Source of the DNA: Chrysomallon squamiferum
Taxonomy: Eukaryota; Mollusca; Gastropoda; Neomphalida; Peltospiridae
NCBI GenBank assembly: GCA_012295275.1
Contig: CM022676.1
Coordinates: 17,307,771 to 17,371,770 of the forward strand
DNA length: 64,000 nucleotides
Direction of reading: 5' to 3'
Shown: piece after piece, positions 39,500-52,960 of the stretch
Numbering within the stretch: the stretch's first letter is position 1
Layout of the letters: each line of letters starts with the position of its first letter
Position numbers and translations under genes: made by a program
Notes under the pieces: model-generated
What the model was told of the DNA's origin: nothing
The model's database searches: none
The model's input: only the letters and a program-made list of their open reading frames with translations

Positions 39500-39600
39500 T
39501 TATACGTCAGTGAAACTCGTGCTTGTCACGTGTCCTTGAGCTGACGTCAGCCTGTCCTGTGAACAAGTTCACTAACATTCTGTGCTGTCCGTTATGTTGT
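39500..39600 (+). promoter_or_regulatory. CRE-bearing block conserved in both arms
   Basis: Perfect CRE inside a 10-bp palindrome CTGACGTCAG (39541-39550), preceded by GTCACGTG-type sequence. Partner TGACGTCA at 57846-57853. Confidence 0.4.
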
Positions 39601-39728
39601 TTACAGATTCCACGTTATTATTTTTACATCAGAGACGCTTTGTTTACAGATTCCACGTTATTATTTTTACATCAGAGAGGCTTTGTTTACAGATTCCACG
39701 TTATTATTTTTACATCAGAGACGCTTTG
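39600..39728. repeat. 43-bp unit, three tandem copies
   Basis: The unit begins TTTACAGATTCCACGTTATT. The right arm has a single copy at about 57754-57797. Confidence 0.95.
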
Positions 39729-40459
39729 TCAGGCTTCCCTTTTGTGGCCTGCCTCAACTTGATACTGAAGTATTTTGTCAGTTCTAGCAGTGAGCATCAT
39801 AATCATGTAGCTGTTTCTCAAAGATGAAGGAGTCATTTGCATTTAGCAGCATTTCCCAAACATGTTGTCTCTTTCTTTAGGTGTCACCTGATGTTTTCTT
39901 CTAAGTGTCTTGTGTGTAAGAGTTGTCTTCAGTTGGAAAGCTTGAGATGAATGATTTAATTATAGCCTTTTCTTCATCTGATCTGTCATGTTTGGTTTTT
40001 ATTTTGAAATATTTTTACATTAATTACAAAATATGTGATGAAAATAAAAATTGAGTGAAGCTCTGTTCATCATAATTAGTAAGTATTGTATAATAGTTAT
40101 TAATAAGATATATGATAGATTTATTTTGATTGTGTCTCAGTTTTATTAACATGAATGTCTGTTGTGGACTCAGTCTTTTAAAGACTGATCATAGGTTCTT
40201 TAATGTTTAAGTCATTCTTTTAATTATTGGCTTTTTGATGTTTAAATATTTATTTTATCATTCTTTCAGTATTTTGTTAAAATATTTAAAATCATTTTTG
40301 ATAATTTGAAATTTTATTTTATCAATTTCTTGTTGTTCTTATTATTTTAAAAGTTTAACTACACTTTCTTCTTATTATTTTATTCTTTCTATTCTGTAAA
40401 TAGAAAGTACTACTATTATATCATGATTAATATTAGAATTATGCAAGTGCCTGTTCTCA

Positions 40460-41234
40460 TTATTATTATTATTATTATTAGTAGTAAGTAGTAGTAGTAG
40501 TAGTAGTAGTAGAGGTATTAAAATACTAATAATGTAGTATTATTATATTTTGTAAAATCAGTTTGTAGAAAGACTTAAAAGAATAGATGACATTCAAAGT
40601 TTGTTTTCACAGCAAGTCACTAAATACAATTGTTTATGAATTGTTCATGTTCTGAAATATAGATAACCATTGCTTTCTTTAACAAATGTTTGTTTAAAAC
40701 TTAATATTGACTTAAATTTCTTTTTAAAGATTTATTCTTGAGCTCAAAGAAAAGAGATATGAAATAAAAATGAATAGTAATCACTAACCACAGATGTCAA
40801 AAATTATTAAACTTTGTATTTCTTATTTGATTTAATGATGAGAGGTCATTTTTTAAATATTTTCATTTAAAGTTATTACTAACAGCTCTTGAATGCTAAA
40901 GTCTTGTTTATATTTTTTATTTACAAAAGAGTAAATGTAAGCAGTATTATCAGTACTTTTTTATTAGTTCAGTCTGAATATATAATACAAGGATTTTAAA
41001 ATCAGTTAAAGTGTTTTCACTGAATTTTCTAGAAACAAGAATGACAAAGTTTATTAGTAAATGTGGCTTTGTAACATTAACATAAATACTGTTTTAAATG
41101 TAGTGCCACAAAAGGAAGATCAGTTTGATTCAGTGTTTACAAATAAAAATGTGTTAAATTACATCAAAGTGTAAGTTAACTTGTAACACAAGACACAAAC
41201 ACAGTACTCTCCTAACAAAGCTTTAACAAAAAAC

Positions 41235-41265
<31 letters not shown>

Positions 41266-42900
41266 GTATATAAAAAAAACTAAAATCAGATTGCAAATGG
41301 ATGATATGTTGTTTGTTTCCTGCTGAAAGCTTTGATACAACCATCAGTTCAGGTTTTCCTAACTCGCTAGCATTTATTCATTTTCTCTCTGCCAAAAGTT
41401 GGTTTTGCACACTGTCTGGTGATGGTCATTATGTTATAGAATGACAGCTAGTCTCTGTTTTTCTGTATTAAATGACTTATCTTTTTGTTTGCACAATGGA
41501 TCTGATGAAATCTCTTCTATTAATTTCACTTTAAAATGCATTGTCATCTTTTAGATCACTGACCATTATGAATGCAATAAATAACATAGAATGTGCTGAC
41601 ATGTATTTATGCAGATTCTACTTTTCACGCTAAATGTAAATGAGTGAATTTACTTAAGTATGACAACACAATGAAAATAGTCTCATTCATCTAGCTGCAG
41701 ATATTATTACAAGACATGGGCTGACATTTTCACTTTTAATATGACAGACTGTGTGAAGAAAAACTTCTCACAGACTGAGTAAATTGTTACACCGCTCAGT
41801 GATTCTCCACTGCGGCTCCACGAGAGATCTCTTGGTAATAAACAGTGAAAGAGAGGCTAATGTATTTTTCATAGATTTTTGTATCATCTGCTGTGTGACT
41901 GGGTGAATGATCCACACTGTGTCATCCTTATCATTTGTTCATAGAACATTTCACCTTGATTCATCTCAAATCTTTTCCACATTCTCACTAAGTGACATGA
42001 TACAGAACACTCATCTGCTTTCATTCTTTTTATATATGTATGTGATGTTAGTTATGTATATTTATTATTTTTGTGTTGTTCACAGATTTTTATTTTTTTA
42101 TTATTTTATTTTTATTTGTTTATATATTTTTGTTTTGTTTGTGTATGAAATCCTTTGTGTCAGTCAATACTGACCAGCATTTCGGGGATTTTTTTTTTGC
42201 ATGACTGGGAGTCATTTTTCCTTGAACCAGTTATCCCCAGCCAAAAAAAGAAGTATATTATGTTTAACAGCATGACTATGATTAAAAATATAAAACAAAG
42301 ACATTAATATTGGTATATTATAATTTTCATTAAGTGATTCTCTGAGACATTAAAAACTATTTCAAAGTTTCCACAATGGGAAAAAGGGGGAGAAAATCCA
42401 GACTAGACAAAATGGGTGAAAAAAGAAAGCATCTATTCAGTTATTAAGCCACATTTGTGGAGTATTTAGCTTTGTGAATATGATTTTACTTCCCTCATAA
42501 GCTTCACAGTTAGTTATACCTGTCATATCTAATTATCTAAATCTGGGTTAAAGCATCTGTCAGATATATGCGTTTTCTATGTATGTGTATATGATGATAT
42601 TAAGATGTGTGTATGTGTATGTATGTGTGTTTTCATGTTTGCCTGTGTGTCTGTGTGTGTGTGTGTGTATGTGATCATTTTGATATCATAATTATAACAG
42701 TACAAATTCAGATTAATAAATGAATAAAAACAAAATAATAACAGCTCAGTAATATTTACTATATTAGTATCAGCTGTATTCATATCTACAATAAATTAAA
42801 TTTTCTGAAAAAGATAAAAACAAAAAAAAAGAAAACCATTCCCCAGTAGATTGGTTGGATAGGCCAGAAGCTCTTCACTCAGTCTGTAAGGATCATTTTT
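40460..42900. other. Left-arm DNA without a right-arm partner
   Basis: AT-rich with ATT/AGT runs (40460-40512) and poly(T) at 41236-41260. No gene recognised. Confidence 0.5.
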
Positions 42901-43033
42901 ATTTACATCTGTGTATGTTTTTGTATAATTTATACTCCTATGCGCTACTGTTTAAATTTTTGAAAATTCGCAGAATTAATCACTGAAAATTAAAATTAGT
43001 TATCTTTATTTATCGTTTATTTATTTATTTATT

Positions 43034-43041
<8 letters not shown>

Positions 43042-43096
<55 letters not shown>

Positions 43097-43122
43097 GTTG
43101 TTGTTATTATTATTATTATTAA
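43042..43122. repeat. (ATT)n microsatellite
   Basis: Preceded by (TTTA)n; the partner at about 56805-56840 is shorter and inverted. Confidence 0.95.
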
Positions 43123-43799
43123 TATTTGTTTTGGATTTGAGTATGTATGTTTATTTAGTTTGAATAATTTCTTAATTATTTAATGTTTACTTCTTGGTTT
43201 ATGGGCTAAAAGTTTCAAAATGTTTTTATTTATTTTTATTTTATTTTTATTTTTTTTTGGGGGGGGTCTTTTTTATTCTTCCTAATATTTACCACTTTGG
43301 TTTTTGATTGTACATTTTTAAAATTTATAGTATATTTTGTATGTGAATTTCGTGTATGTTTCAGTTTATTTCCCAATCCACACTTTATTTTATTATTTGT
43401 TTAATGTCAGCTTGTTGTTATCACTGACAGAATGTAGTAGTAGTAGTAGTAGTAGACTCTTAGGTTTAATGCATTTTAGTGCTCACTTTGGTCAATATCC
43501 CATTCCAACTTTATTTAAAGTATTTAGGTTGCTGTTACTAAGATGGAAGTAGATGGTTTGAACACTGAATCAAGTCAAACTATGTAACAGGATCAGTTCT
43601 GCATAATGTTTTATTTTCTTAAGATTAAGGGAAAAAATAATCAGTGTAATAAATATTTCTGGAAAAATAGTATACACAGAAGTATAATTCAGTCTGATAT
43701 AAAACTAATAAAAAATAATAATGTTACAATAGAACAAAAATTTAGAAGTAATAATGCTAAATGTTATTCTTGTGAATTTATAATAAATATTTAAAAGTT

Positions 43800-44110
43800 A
43801 GCTTTTGACACAATGTAAAACTTCCAATTGGAATGGGTAAACATTCTCATGAAAATAGAAAATGTCATGTTTGTGATCTTCACAAAATCTTGTATATTTG
43901 AATGTGACAATGCTGCATTATTAAAGGTGCAAAAAGGTTTACCTGGTAATTATACAAGACATAAGATTAAATTTACATATACTAACAGCAGGAATTAAAG
44001 GTGTATTATTAAAAGTGCCAAAAGATTTACTTGATAATTATACAAGATATAAAATTATATTGATATATAATAAGAGCAAGAATAGTTTGTATTAAACAAA
44101 AGTAATGTCT
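43800..44110 (+). mobile_element. Non-LTR retrotransposon (LINE) 3' relic
   Basis: Broken frames read KLPIGMGKHSHENRKCHVCD, then with a frame change CIFECDNAALLKVQKGLPG. The C-x2-C pair followed by FEC and a short helix is the usual end of jockey/CR1-like reverse transcriptase ORFs. The last part is repeated once more at about 44000-44060. Stops and frame changes show it is dead. Confidence 0.5.
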
Positions 44111-44209
44111 GTTAATAAGAAATATATGTGAGAAACAAGGTGCATGTTAAACTGTCATTCAGTGGTATCAACTTCAAATCAGTGTTCGACAAAAAAACAA
44201 TTTCAACTA

Positions 44210-46640
44210 TAATTAATAAATAATGAATTCAGTCTGATCATTAAAAAATTACACCCAAGGAATTGAAATATAGTATATTTTAATAAGGTCAAGATCTGTA
44301 TTACAAATTCACCAATAACATGTTCATAAAAAGTAGAAATTACTCCTGAATGAAAAAAAAGGATTCTGTTTGTAGTGATAGAAGTTTATATGTACATTTG
44401 TGATGTCTTGAAAATAACTGTTGAAACAAAATTAAATTCAGTGAAGTATTTTGTTGTATTTAAAGAATTTTATTAACAGTTGCTATTTCAAAAATATAAA
44501 TTAAAAATCTGCTTTCACTTGGTGAAGACAAATTATTATTAAATAATAAAATAAAGGCTAAATGAAGTAATAATAACAATATTACTTCTAGTGGTAAAAT
44601 ATAATAATAATAATAAATGATGTTGTAGACAGATAAATTAGACTGAAGATAGGAAGGTATCATAGAGGCAGATAATTGTGTAGAGTGATACTCAGATGGT
44701 GTGTGTATATGTAAATATATGAACAGATATACTTAGGCAAAGGAAGATATATACAAACATACACATATGCATAGTTAATGTCTGTCAGATGGAAAGATAT
44801 ATAGATAGGTAAAAGATAAAAGCATGGTTGAATCATGGATGTGTGGGTTAACAAATACATGAAACAGACAGATGTGTGTAGTGATGTATCAGTGTATGGA
44901 TGGATTTGATGGATACATTTAGGCTTCAGGGATACAACTGAGAAAACTGACTGACAGATAGATGGACTCAAAGACAGAGATACAGAGATATAATAAACCT
45001 GTGTACATTATACTTGAACAATTTAAATCAATATGAAGTTTAATAAATATAATAGCCGAATAATAAGAAAATGTTAGAGTTGAGTGCTGGTCAATTTTAC
45101 AATCCAGAACCAATGGATAGAAATCATTTTTGTAAAGATTGAAGTTTTAGTTGATTATTCCCCTAAGTAAATAATCCCATGAAACTCACTGAAAAAGACA
45201 AAAATAAATGAATAAATGAAATAATAATATTAAAATAAATAAAATTAAAATAAAATTAAATTAAATTAAAAACAGCAAACAAACAAGAATTGGCCATCTT
45301 TTTGTTTCTTTTTCTCTCTCTCAGCACAACTGGATGGGGAAAAGTTTACGCAGTACAGGAACAGATGATACTGATCACTAATGAATTAAGATTCAGTGAC
45401 AGAGGCATGTCTATCTAGTTGTAAGTATGTCATACATGACACTACATATATTAGAGGTGCAGTGGGAATTTAGTTATTTCAACCTTTCATTGTACCAGGA
45501 AGAGCCCAGTTATACACTTAGGAGTGTAGAGTGATTTCTGATGATTGTATTAGATACTGCACACAAGAGATGAGCAGACAGACAGACAAACAGGTAGACA
45601 GAAGTGACAGAAAGTAGATGGATGGATGCAAAAACCATTGGAAGATTCTATAAATGTTATCATGGATGAATGTGCGGAGTTAGGTGGGAGACAATAATGG
45701 ATGTAACCAGAGATGGTTAGTCAGACAATAGATATTTCTAGTTTTGTTTGTGAAGAGAATTTTAATCTGGAAATCCAGTCTGAGTTTGTCTATACTCAAT
45801 GCTTAGTCTTAGTGGAAAATGGAATTTGTATTTTGGTGTGTTTTATTATTGGTGAGTGTATGTGTGTGTGTGTGCGCGTGTCTGTATGTGTGTGGGTGTT
45901 TGTATATTGGTGTGTTTGTGTGTCTATATGTGTGTATGTATGTGTTTTGGAGAGACAATGGATGTTAATAAAAAGGTAAATATCAATCTATAAGTTTTTC
46001 ATGAAAAAAGGACACTAAACAAAGAACTTATGATACTCAGTGTTCATAATTATAACATTATTATTAAACACAATAAAATAATACATCTAATTATTGTATT
46101 TGGAGAAACAAACACAAACACTCACCCAGACATACATATATGTTCACACATACACAAACAAACATACATACATCCATGCATCTTTAATAATATTCATATA
46201 TACACAGCATACATACATACATCCATAAATACATACATTCACAACATACATATATACCTTTGGCCCTCAATTTCATGGACTAATAGATGGAACAAACATG
46301 TACATTTACGAAAGGTAAGGATTCAATAGGGAAATGGTGGTAAAAGTCAAATTCTGTGATTTTACACAAAGGTCTTTATCAAACAGTATAAAATACAAAA
46401 TATATCTCAGTCTCGTGCAGGTTTTAGCTTGGCTGTAGAGCATCTGATGTAGGATGTATATGTATGTGTGTGCGTGTGTGTGTGTGTGTGTGTGTAAATA
46501 CAGTAGCATGTATTTGTTCATCAGAAACACAAGCTTCTTTTAAAACTGTGTTTGGCCAGCACCAAACCGTCAATATTGCAGTATACTACTAGAATAATGG
46601 CAATTTGTCACAGCAATCACATAAGGATTATTCAAGCAGA
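44210..46640. other. Non-coding spacer DNA
   Basis: AT-rich with ATGT/ACAT microsatellite-like tracts (44690-44770, 45850-45945, 46110-46260, 46455-46495). No gene supported. Confidence 0.5.
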
Positions 46641-46965
46641 ACAGCAAATATATATATATGAAAAATGTAGGCATTTACGCTAACGCTTATCAGGCAGTAG
46701 CCCTAAGGACTAAATATTCCAGGAATTAGGCCAAATAACTGAAATAGACCTCTAGTCATTACGCAAAATGACTGAATGAAAAACAATGACTTACAATTAC
46801 ATGAAAACATTTATTTCGAAACACATCACTTTATTACACCAGTTTAAACGTGGGTGACATCTTGCATTGCACAAAAGACTATGCTTAAAACATTCACAAC
46901 ATTATACTACTTCAGTACATATATCTACATAAATGTTTTGTTTGACACTTCTTTGTCCCCCACAG

Positions 46966-47055
46966 CTGCATTTCAAAAATCCTTGCCCTCCTGTGGATGA
47001 CTTCTTTAACACTGCTGCTCTAAGAGACATTGTGCTTTCTCTGTTCAGATTTCCC
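46966..47055 (+). other. Exon-like frame, unrecognised
   Basis: Strong acceptor TTTGTCCCCCACAG, then a frame reading LHFKNPCPPVDDFFNTAALR onward to a TGA, and GAAG/GTAAAAC as a possible donor. The composition looks coding, but the stop near the end and the lack of neighbours suggest a relic. Confidence 0.3.
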
Positions 47056-47719
47056 TGAAGGTAAAACAACACACCTCAGTAAGAATCTGAATATGCAAGT
47101 AGATGAAAATAACGTGCTGCTTACAAGGATGTTAAATCAAAAATCAGTTAAAATAACACTATGTGGTATCAATGCTTGCAAGTACTGATGGTCGGTGTTG
47201 AACTATAATTACCAGCTATTCTCACCCATTGTTTCAGAGATAATAGCATTCAGTTTACAGTGATCAGTCTCATTTCAGAATACCAACTATTATGAAATAA
47301 TGGTTAGACTACTTTAGTACATATATCTATATAATTATATAGTTAAATAGGAATTTATTAGAAAGCCACATCAAACTAGCTTTCAGTTACTTAAACAGAG
47401 CTGTAAAACTTATAGCTATAGCTGGATCTGTATAACTGCCACATGTCTGTCCTGTAGGGTGTAAAACTGATCTACTTGTATTGCCTAGAAACGACCACAC
47501 ATGCCTCAGGATGGTGCATAGACTGGTTGGAACTTTAGTAGACATGCAGACACTAGTGGATTCCCCAAAACAACATTTCACCATAGCTTATACAATGTTT
47601 AAAGAAATCTAACATCTGTTACATATAAAAGAAGAGACTGCTGTCTGTCACAGGATACATATGGATAGAGCAGGACCAGATTAATGAAAATAAAAATTAT
47701 GACCAAGAAATTAAGCTAA

Positions 47720-48225
47720 AAACATCTGTGAAATGTGATGATTGCTATAAATACATTACACATGGTAGAACAGTTCAGTTTTATTCAGTTAAATCTATAC
47801 CAATGATTTATAAAAGATACTTAACAAAAGTGAGGCTATCAGCACATCAGCTGCATATTATGTAACTATTTGTACTTCTTGCATTTTTGATTATTGATAC
47901 TGTACACCAGTAAGCTGTATAGCTTACAATAATAAAACATTGCACATCAGCTGGCAATTGAGATAAGGAGATAAGGAATACTGAGAGAGCAGAAAGAATA
48001 TGTATATTATGTAACAGTGGTGAGATTGAAGATGAAATTGAAAATAAGAAATCACTGTGTAATTCTGGAAAATATTTGTTTAATGCATTTCATTGTTAAA
48101 AAGTTTTGATTAGTTAGATATAATTTATGTGCTATATCATTTTTCATTTTTTTTTATTAATTATATTGTATATGAATAACCTGTAAAGCTTACAATAATA
48201 AAGAATTGAACTGAACCACTAATCC
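47720..48225 (+). mobile_element. LINE reverse-transcriptase C-terminal relics, two fragments
   Basis: The first fragment reads IYKRYLTKVRLSAHQLHI-like and ends at about 47945 in GCTTACAATAATAAAACATTG. The second restarts with AHQLAIEI, continues in shifted frames to CILCNSGEIEDEIE, and ends at about 48220 in GCTTACAATAATAAAGAATTG. These are the standard C-terminal motifs and 3' tails of molluscan-style LINEs. Both are truncated. Confidence 0.65.
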
Positions 48226-49184
48226 CTACAATGAACAGCTGTAAACAAAACATAAAACCCATTTGACTCATTGCCTGAATTACCATCAGGCAGAATGTCA
48301 AACAAGATCAAACAAAATTCTGTCATTTGGCTAATTCCTGGAAAGTTTAGTCTTTAGGCCAAATGACTAGTTTCACATATTGACTGTAACATGTGTGTAT
48401 CCAAGTCCAGGCTGAACTCTTTCATTATCTTTATATTCACATGATTTGGAAAAGAAAGAGAAATTTAAATTATATACTGAGTTTACTGAATATACTAAAT
48501 AAAAATAAAATGAAGATGTTAGGAATAAATATCAGCCTATTAAACATTTTTTTGCTCTATGTTCCAGAATTATTTCTGCTGTGTTTCACTTCAATAAAAA
48601 TTCAAAGAAGCACATTACGAAACAGTATCAGGACAAATCCTTTAGAAGCTAATTTTCACTTTATGACAAAGATGAATGCTGGGTCAAGACTGGTAAAGTA
48701 GACAAGTTATTTAGTACAGGTATTATTACAATGATTATTATTATGTACTATATTCATTCATGTCTTCTGAAAGTGCATGTAGAACATCCTTTACCTGCCA
48801 GTGAAGAACACTCATAAAGAAATTTCTCTTTCTTTGTAGTTTCTATTCAGAAATATAGTTTCACACTTAAGAAATATTAATATTTAAAATAGTTTAACAT
48901 GGCTTTAAATGTTCCTTTAACTGTAATCATTCTATATACATAAATCATGATAGCTATTAATACTGAGACTAAGAGCAATATTATTAAATATTCATTTTTA
49001 TTCTTATTTATTTACAACTTCTATAACAGGACTCTTTGCTAGTCCATCCTGGTTTAACATGTTAGTTCTGAGACCAGGAAACTGAAATCAACTCAGACAT
49101 GACAAAATTCTGTACCAAAACATCATGGAAAGGAACATCCTGCACAACCTTTTGTAAGTGTGTCTCTATTGTTATGTTTATCAG

Positions 49185-49185
<1 letters not shown>

Positions 49186-49225
<40 letters not shown>
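49186..49225. repeat. (ATT)n microsatellite
   Basis: Perfect run. Confidence 0.95.
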
Positions 49226-49227
<2 letters not shown>

Positions 49228-49350
49228 TTTTCTTTTCTGTGTTTGTTGGGAGGGTCATTTAAGAGTGTTTATATACAAGATAAAAGACGTAGTAAATGTT
49301 GGATCCTATTCAGTTAAAATTATAATTATAAGTAACGTTTCTGATTTCAG

Positions 49351-50950
49351 GACATTATTACTCTGTAGAATTGTCAGAAGCAGTCACAACCTGGGAGAAG
49401 AAATCTGAGATTGGTGCAAAACCAAGAGTGAGAAAATGTAAGATTAATTGTTTTAATATGTAACTAGTTATCACATAATGCTACTAAACAAATGATATTG
49501 TATTACTATAAATAATTATATAATAAACTGACTTAAAACAAATTAAATTGAATAATATGTAGGAACAGGTTTAGTAAATGAATAAATAAGTGAGAAGGAG
49601 AGTGTAATTTCTCCTTGCACACTTTTGTGCACTGATAATTACACAGTTGTTAAACATATGTTGATACCAGGTAAATAGTTTTTATTCTTAGTGTAAACAC
49701 ATTTCATGAGTCTAGAATGTAATTTTAAAGTCTGACTCACAGAGTATATATTTCCTGTTTTCTGATTTATCAACAATTTAAAATACAGTCATTTTAAAAT
49801 GTGTTGATATGTACCAGTGTGTACCTAAAATTCTTACATTTTTCAGGTTTTTGTTATTTCTAGTAAACCTGTTCACAATTTGATTCTTGTAATCTTAGAC
49901 TGACATGTATGATCTGACATATAAAACGAGTTTTAAGTTGCACAGCAAAAGTATTTAAGTGTCTGAGACTAGAGGAGAGACAACATTTTAGAGTTTGATT
50001 CTAGGGTGTTTTACAGAGCACTTTTATAAACACTGATGGCTCATTTTCTGAGAAATAGACAAATTTTTCCACCAACTGTGTCAACTGCCAGAACATTTAT
50101 TTTTACACATAGAAGAGAAATAGAGGAATTAATCAGATATCAAAAAAAATCAATGAGCAAAATTCAGCTTAAAACATGGTTTGATGTGATGGGTCTTATG
50201 TCTATCTAGTAAATTCTCTAATTCACCTCTATAATGTCTTTAGTGACCTCAGTTTTACTTTCCATTCCTCTTTAGACACTACTTAGTGATCTCAACACAC
50301 CAGTACACTCATTTACTTCTAGAATGTTTCAGTATTGTCAGTGATCTCAATACACCAGTACACTCATTTACTTCTAGAATGTTTCAGTATTGTCAGTGAT
50401 CTCAGTACATCATTACACTCATTTACTTCTAGAATGTTTCAGTATTGTCAGTGATCTCAATACACCAGTACACTCATTTACTTCTAGAATCTTTCAGTAT
50501 TCTTTATCTTACATTCCTCTTCTTACTTCAGCACAGAAAGGTTTAATAAGAAAAATAACTTCCTTTAAAATGTTTATATTCAGACTGATTTTTAATTCTT
50601 TCAGCCATACATTTTTGGGATGAAAACTATAGAATATTCCTTACAGTTGTAACAGTGTTTTGGTTATATTCAGATTGTTATGTATTGAAGTCTCAATGTG
50701 CAATGTTTAATTTTAGAATATCTGAATCATTAAAAGAGCAAGTATGTTTGAAAACAGGCTCAGTCTTAGATAATAATAATTTTCATGTCTGTCATGATAA
50801 GGGAGATGTTAATAATTTTTATTTTTTATTTTTCTAATTTCATGTTTTTAACACAGAGTTGGCCTTCCTTACAACATCATTCAGAAGATGAAGCTGACAA
50901 CTGAAGATGACAAATTACTAAACCTCATAAACCAAGAACTCAAAACATAA
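49351..50950 (+). CDS. Two phase-compatible exons of an unrecognised gene or relic
   Basis: Exon i (49351-49437): acceptor TTTCTGATTTCAG, frame HYYSVELSEAVTTWEKKSEI and eight more residues, donor GTAAGA, ending in phase 1. Exon ii (50859-50950): acceptor TTTTTAACACAGAG, giving FGLPYNIIQKMKLTTEDDK and on to a TAA at 50948-50950. The phases fit. A possible upstream exon at 49030-49153 has stops in the required frame. I do not recognise the family, so it may be the end of a real gene or a retained fragment. Confidence 0.35.
50285..50505. repeat. 55-bp tandem array, four copies
   Basis: The unit starts AGTGATCTCAATACACCAGT and includes ATTTACTTCTAGAATGTTTC; copies begin at 50285, 50340, 50395 and 50450. 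Confidence 0.96.
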
Positions 50951-52113
50951 ACTGACAACATGGAAGTGGCAAAGTAAATCGAAAAAAAAGATTTTGTTTT
51001 ACTTTGGTTCTTAATTTTTATTATTTCAGGGTTAGTAACATTTCTACATTTCTCTTCACAGTTGTGTCTACATTTTATCTTTTACATGAAGCAGTGAATG
51101 AATGAGGCGGGTAGAGTCAATGGATGAGTGAATTAATAAATATCTGTATAATTGTCAAACCTGATTTCTATTTATTTATTTTTATTTAATGTTGTTAAAA
51201 ATTAATTATAATGAAAATAAATTTGCTGGTACAGGGCTTGTTTTGTTTCTTTTTTGTTTTTTTTTAACAATTTTAGTTTGTTACTCACTGATTTTCAATG
51301 TTAAACATTCTCTTAAGTACTGAATACAAAATTATTAACTAGTATAAAATGATATTATAATGCCTAGTAAATACTAAATTTTGGCTATTGTACCAAAACT
51401 ATATAAATAAATATTTTTCACCCTGTAATTTAATAAAGCTTGCTAAACAAATAGGTGATAAAAAAAACCCATAAATATTTGAAATATTTATTTCAACAAG
51501 AAAACAACAAAGTTTATCACATAATTTTAGAAAAACTTTGCCAAAATCCTTAATTATAAATTTAGAAAAGCATGATAGAAAATGTTTCGAACTAAAAAGT
51601 ATTTAAAATATATCTTAAGGTTCTAAAGATTTGTGCTATAAACACAAAAATGCCATGATTTCTGATTTATCAATAAATGTTTATGATAAAATATACAACA
51701 TAAAATGAAAAACAAGACATTTGTTTACAAAAACTACAAAACTTAATAAATAACTTGACAGATAATGTAACCTGAAATTAGTAATTAAGAACATTTTTAA
51801 TTTCTGATTTTAATCTTCCAAACAAATATGTAGCATATATAGGTTTACACAACTGATTCCATTTTATGATTTAACAAACTTTTATAGGGTAAATCTTTAC
51901 CAGAAGTCTTGGTATTCTGTTATTCTATGCTTCAGTTACATGATTAAGTACATAATTTTTTTTTTTCAAAAATTAAAAAAAAATAAAATAAAATAAATAT
52001 ATTATCTCCCTTGAACCATACATTTTTAATCCGAAGTGTGTAGTTTTTTTAAAGCAGTAATCAAGTATTTCTAACATTAAATGATTTTTACAAAATATTT
52101 CTTTTTTTCACAG
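50951..52113. other. AT-rich non-coding DNA
   Basis: No gene, repeat family or RNA recognised. Confidence 0.5.
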
Positions 52114-52229
52114 ACTTGACTGTACTTGGTGCTGTGTCTGGTACAAACATTCTGTATGCATCTGATTTCATCAACAACACTGTGACTGAGTCTAAAACCA
52201 TGTCACATTACACATTCTTCAGTCCATGA
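52114..52229 (+). other. Terminal-exon-like frame, unrecognised
   Basis: Strong acceptor TTTCTTTTTTTCACAG followed by an open frame of 37 codons (LTVLGAVSGTNILYASDFIN and on) to TGA at 52227. AATAAA-type signals follow at about 52535. It does not continue the 49-51 kb frame in phase. Family unknown. Confidence 0.3.
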
Positions 52230-52960
52230 TTCACACTAGTAATGTTTTTAAAATGTTAGTTTGGTGTGGAACTTTCTAAACTCAGTTTTCTCCAGTTATT
52301 CAGTTTTTCATGTTTATTGTGGAGATGTTTTATCTTCTGTTTACTTAGTTCAGTACAGAAAACTTGACAAGTCATTTAGACTCAGTGGCCATCAGTTCTT
52401 GTAAATAGCTTTCTATGGTGTCTGAAAAGTAAAATATTACATTTTTTAACAACATCTGCTACAATTTTATATTTTTTTCATTTCAATCTGAAGTAATATA
52501 TTCAACCAATAACAAGTACAGTTAATTTAACTGAAATAAAATAAAGTTTAAGTTTATTTATTTAAACATTTCTTGTTGCACCTCTAATTTCGACTGTCTG
52601 GGGAAATGTGTGTTTAATACTAGTCTGAATAAATCAACTCAGAACTATGAGAAATTTAAAAACATATACATATATATAATCTTTTTTAAAGAGAAACATC
52701 CATTTTTCTTTAATAAATAAGTAACTTAGTATCTTTTATAAAAATTGATAACAAGTAAGATCAATAATTTTATCGGCTACTTGTTAAAGATAGATTTTTC
52801 TAAAGTAGATTCCTTTTCTTCCAATTGCTATATCAATGTCATCTATAGAATCATTATTTAAAAAAAAAAAAATTATATATAATGATAACAATATTAAAAA
52901 TATTCTCATATCACATTAAATGATTTACATTTTACAGTTTATAAAATCTAGTTGTAAACC
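52230..52960. other. AT-rich non-coding DNA
   Basis: Poly(A) run at 52860-52872; nothing else recognised. Confidence 0.5.

Larger units (their letters stand above)
46660..48385. mobile_element. Element with long imperfect inverted ends, about 1.7 kb
   Basis: About 46700-46745 (CCTAAGGACTAAATATTCCA then GGAATTAGGCCAAATAACTG) matches the inverse of about 48320-48365 (CCTAAAGACTAAACTTTCCA then GGAATTAGCCAAATGACAG). Each end also carries short AGTCATTnnGC-type repeats. The inside holds LINE fragments and an exon-like frame. The superfamily is not identified and no target duplication was settled. Confidence 0.5.

Noticed and set aside
41785-41830. CTCAGTGATTCTCCACTGCGGCTCC as a hAT terminus
   Set aside because: It looks like a hAT end, but no matching second end or 8-bp duplication was found.
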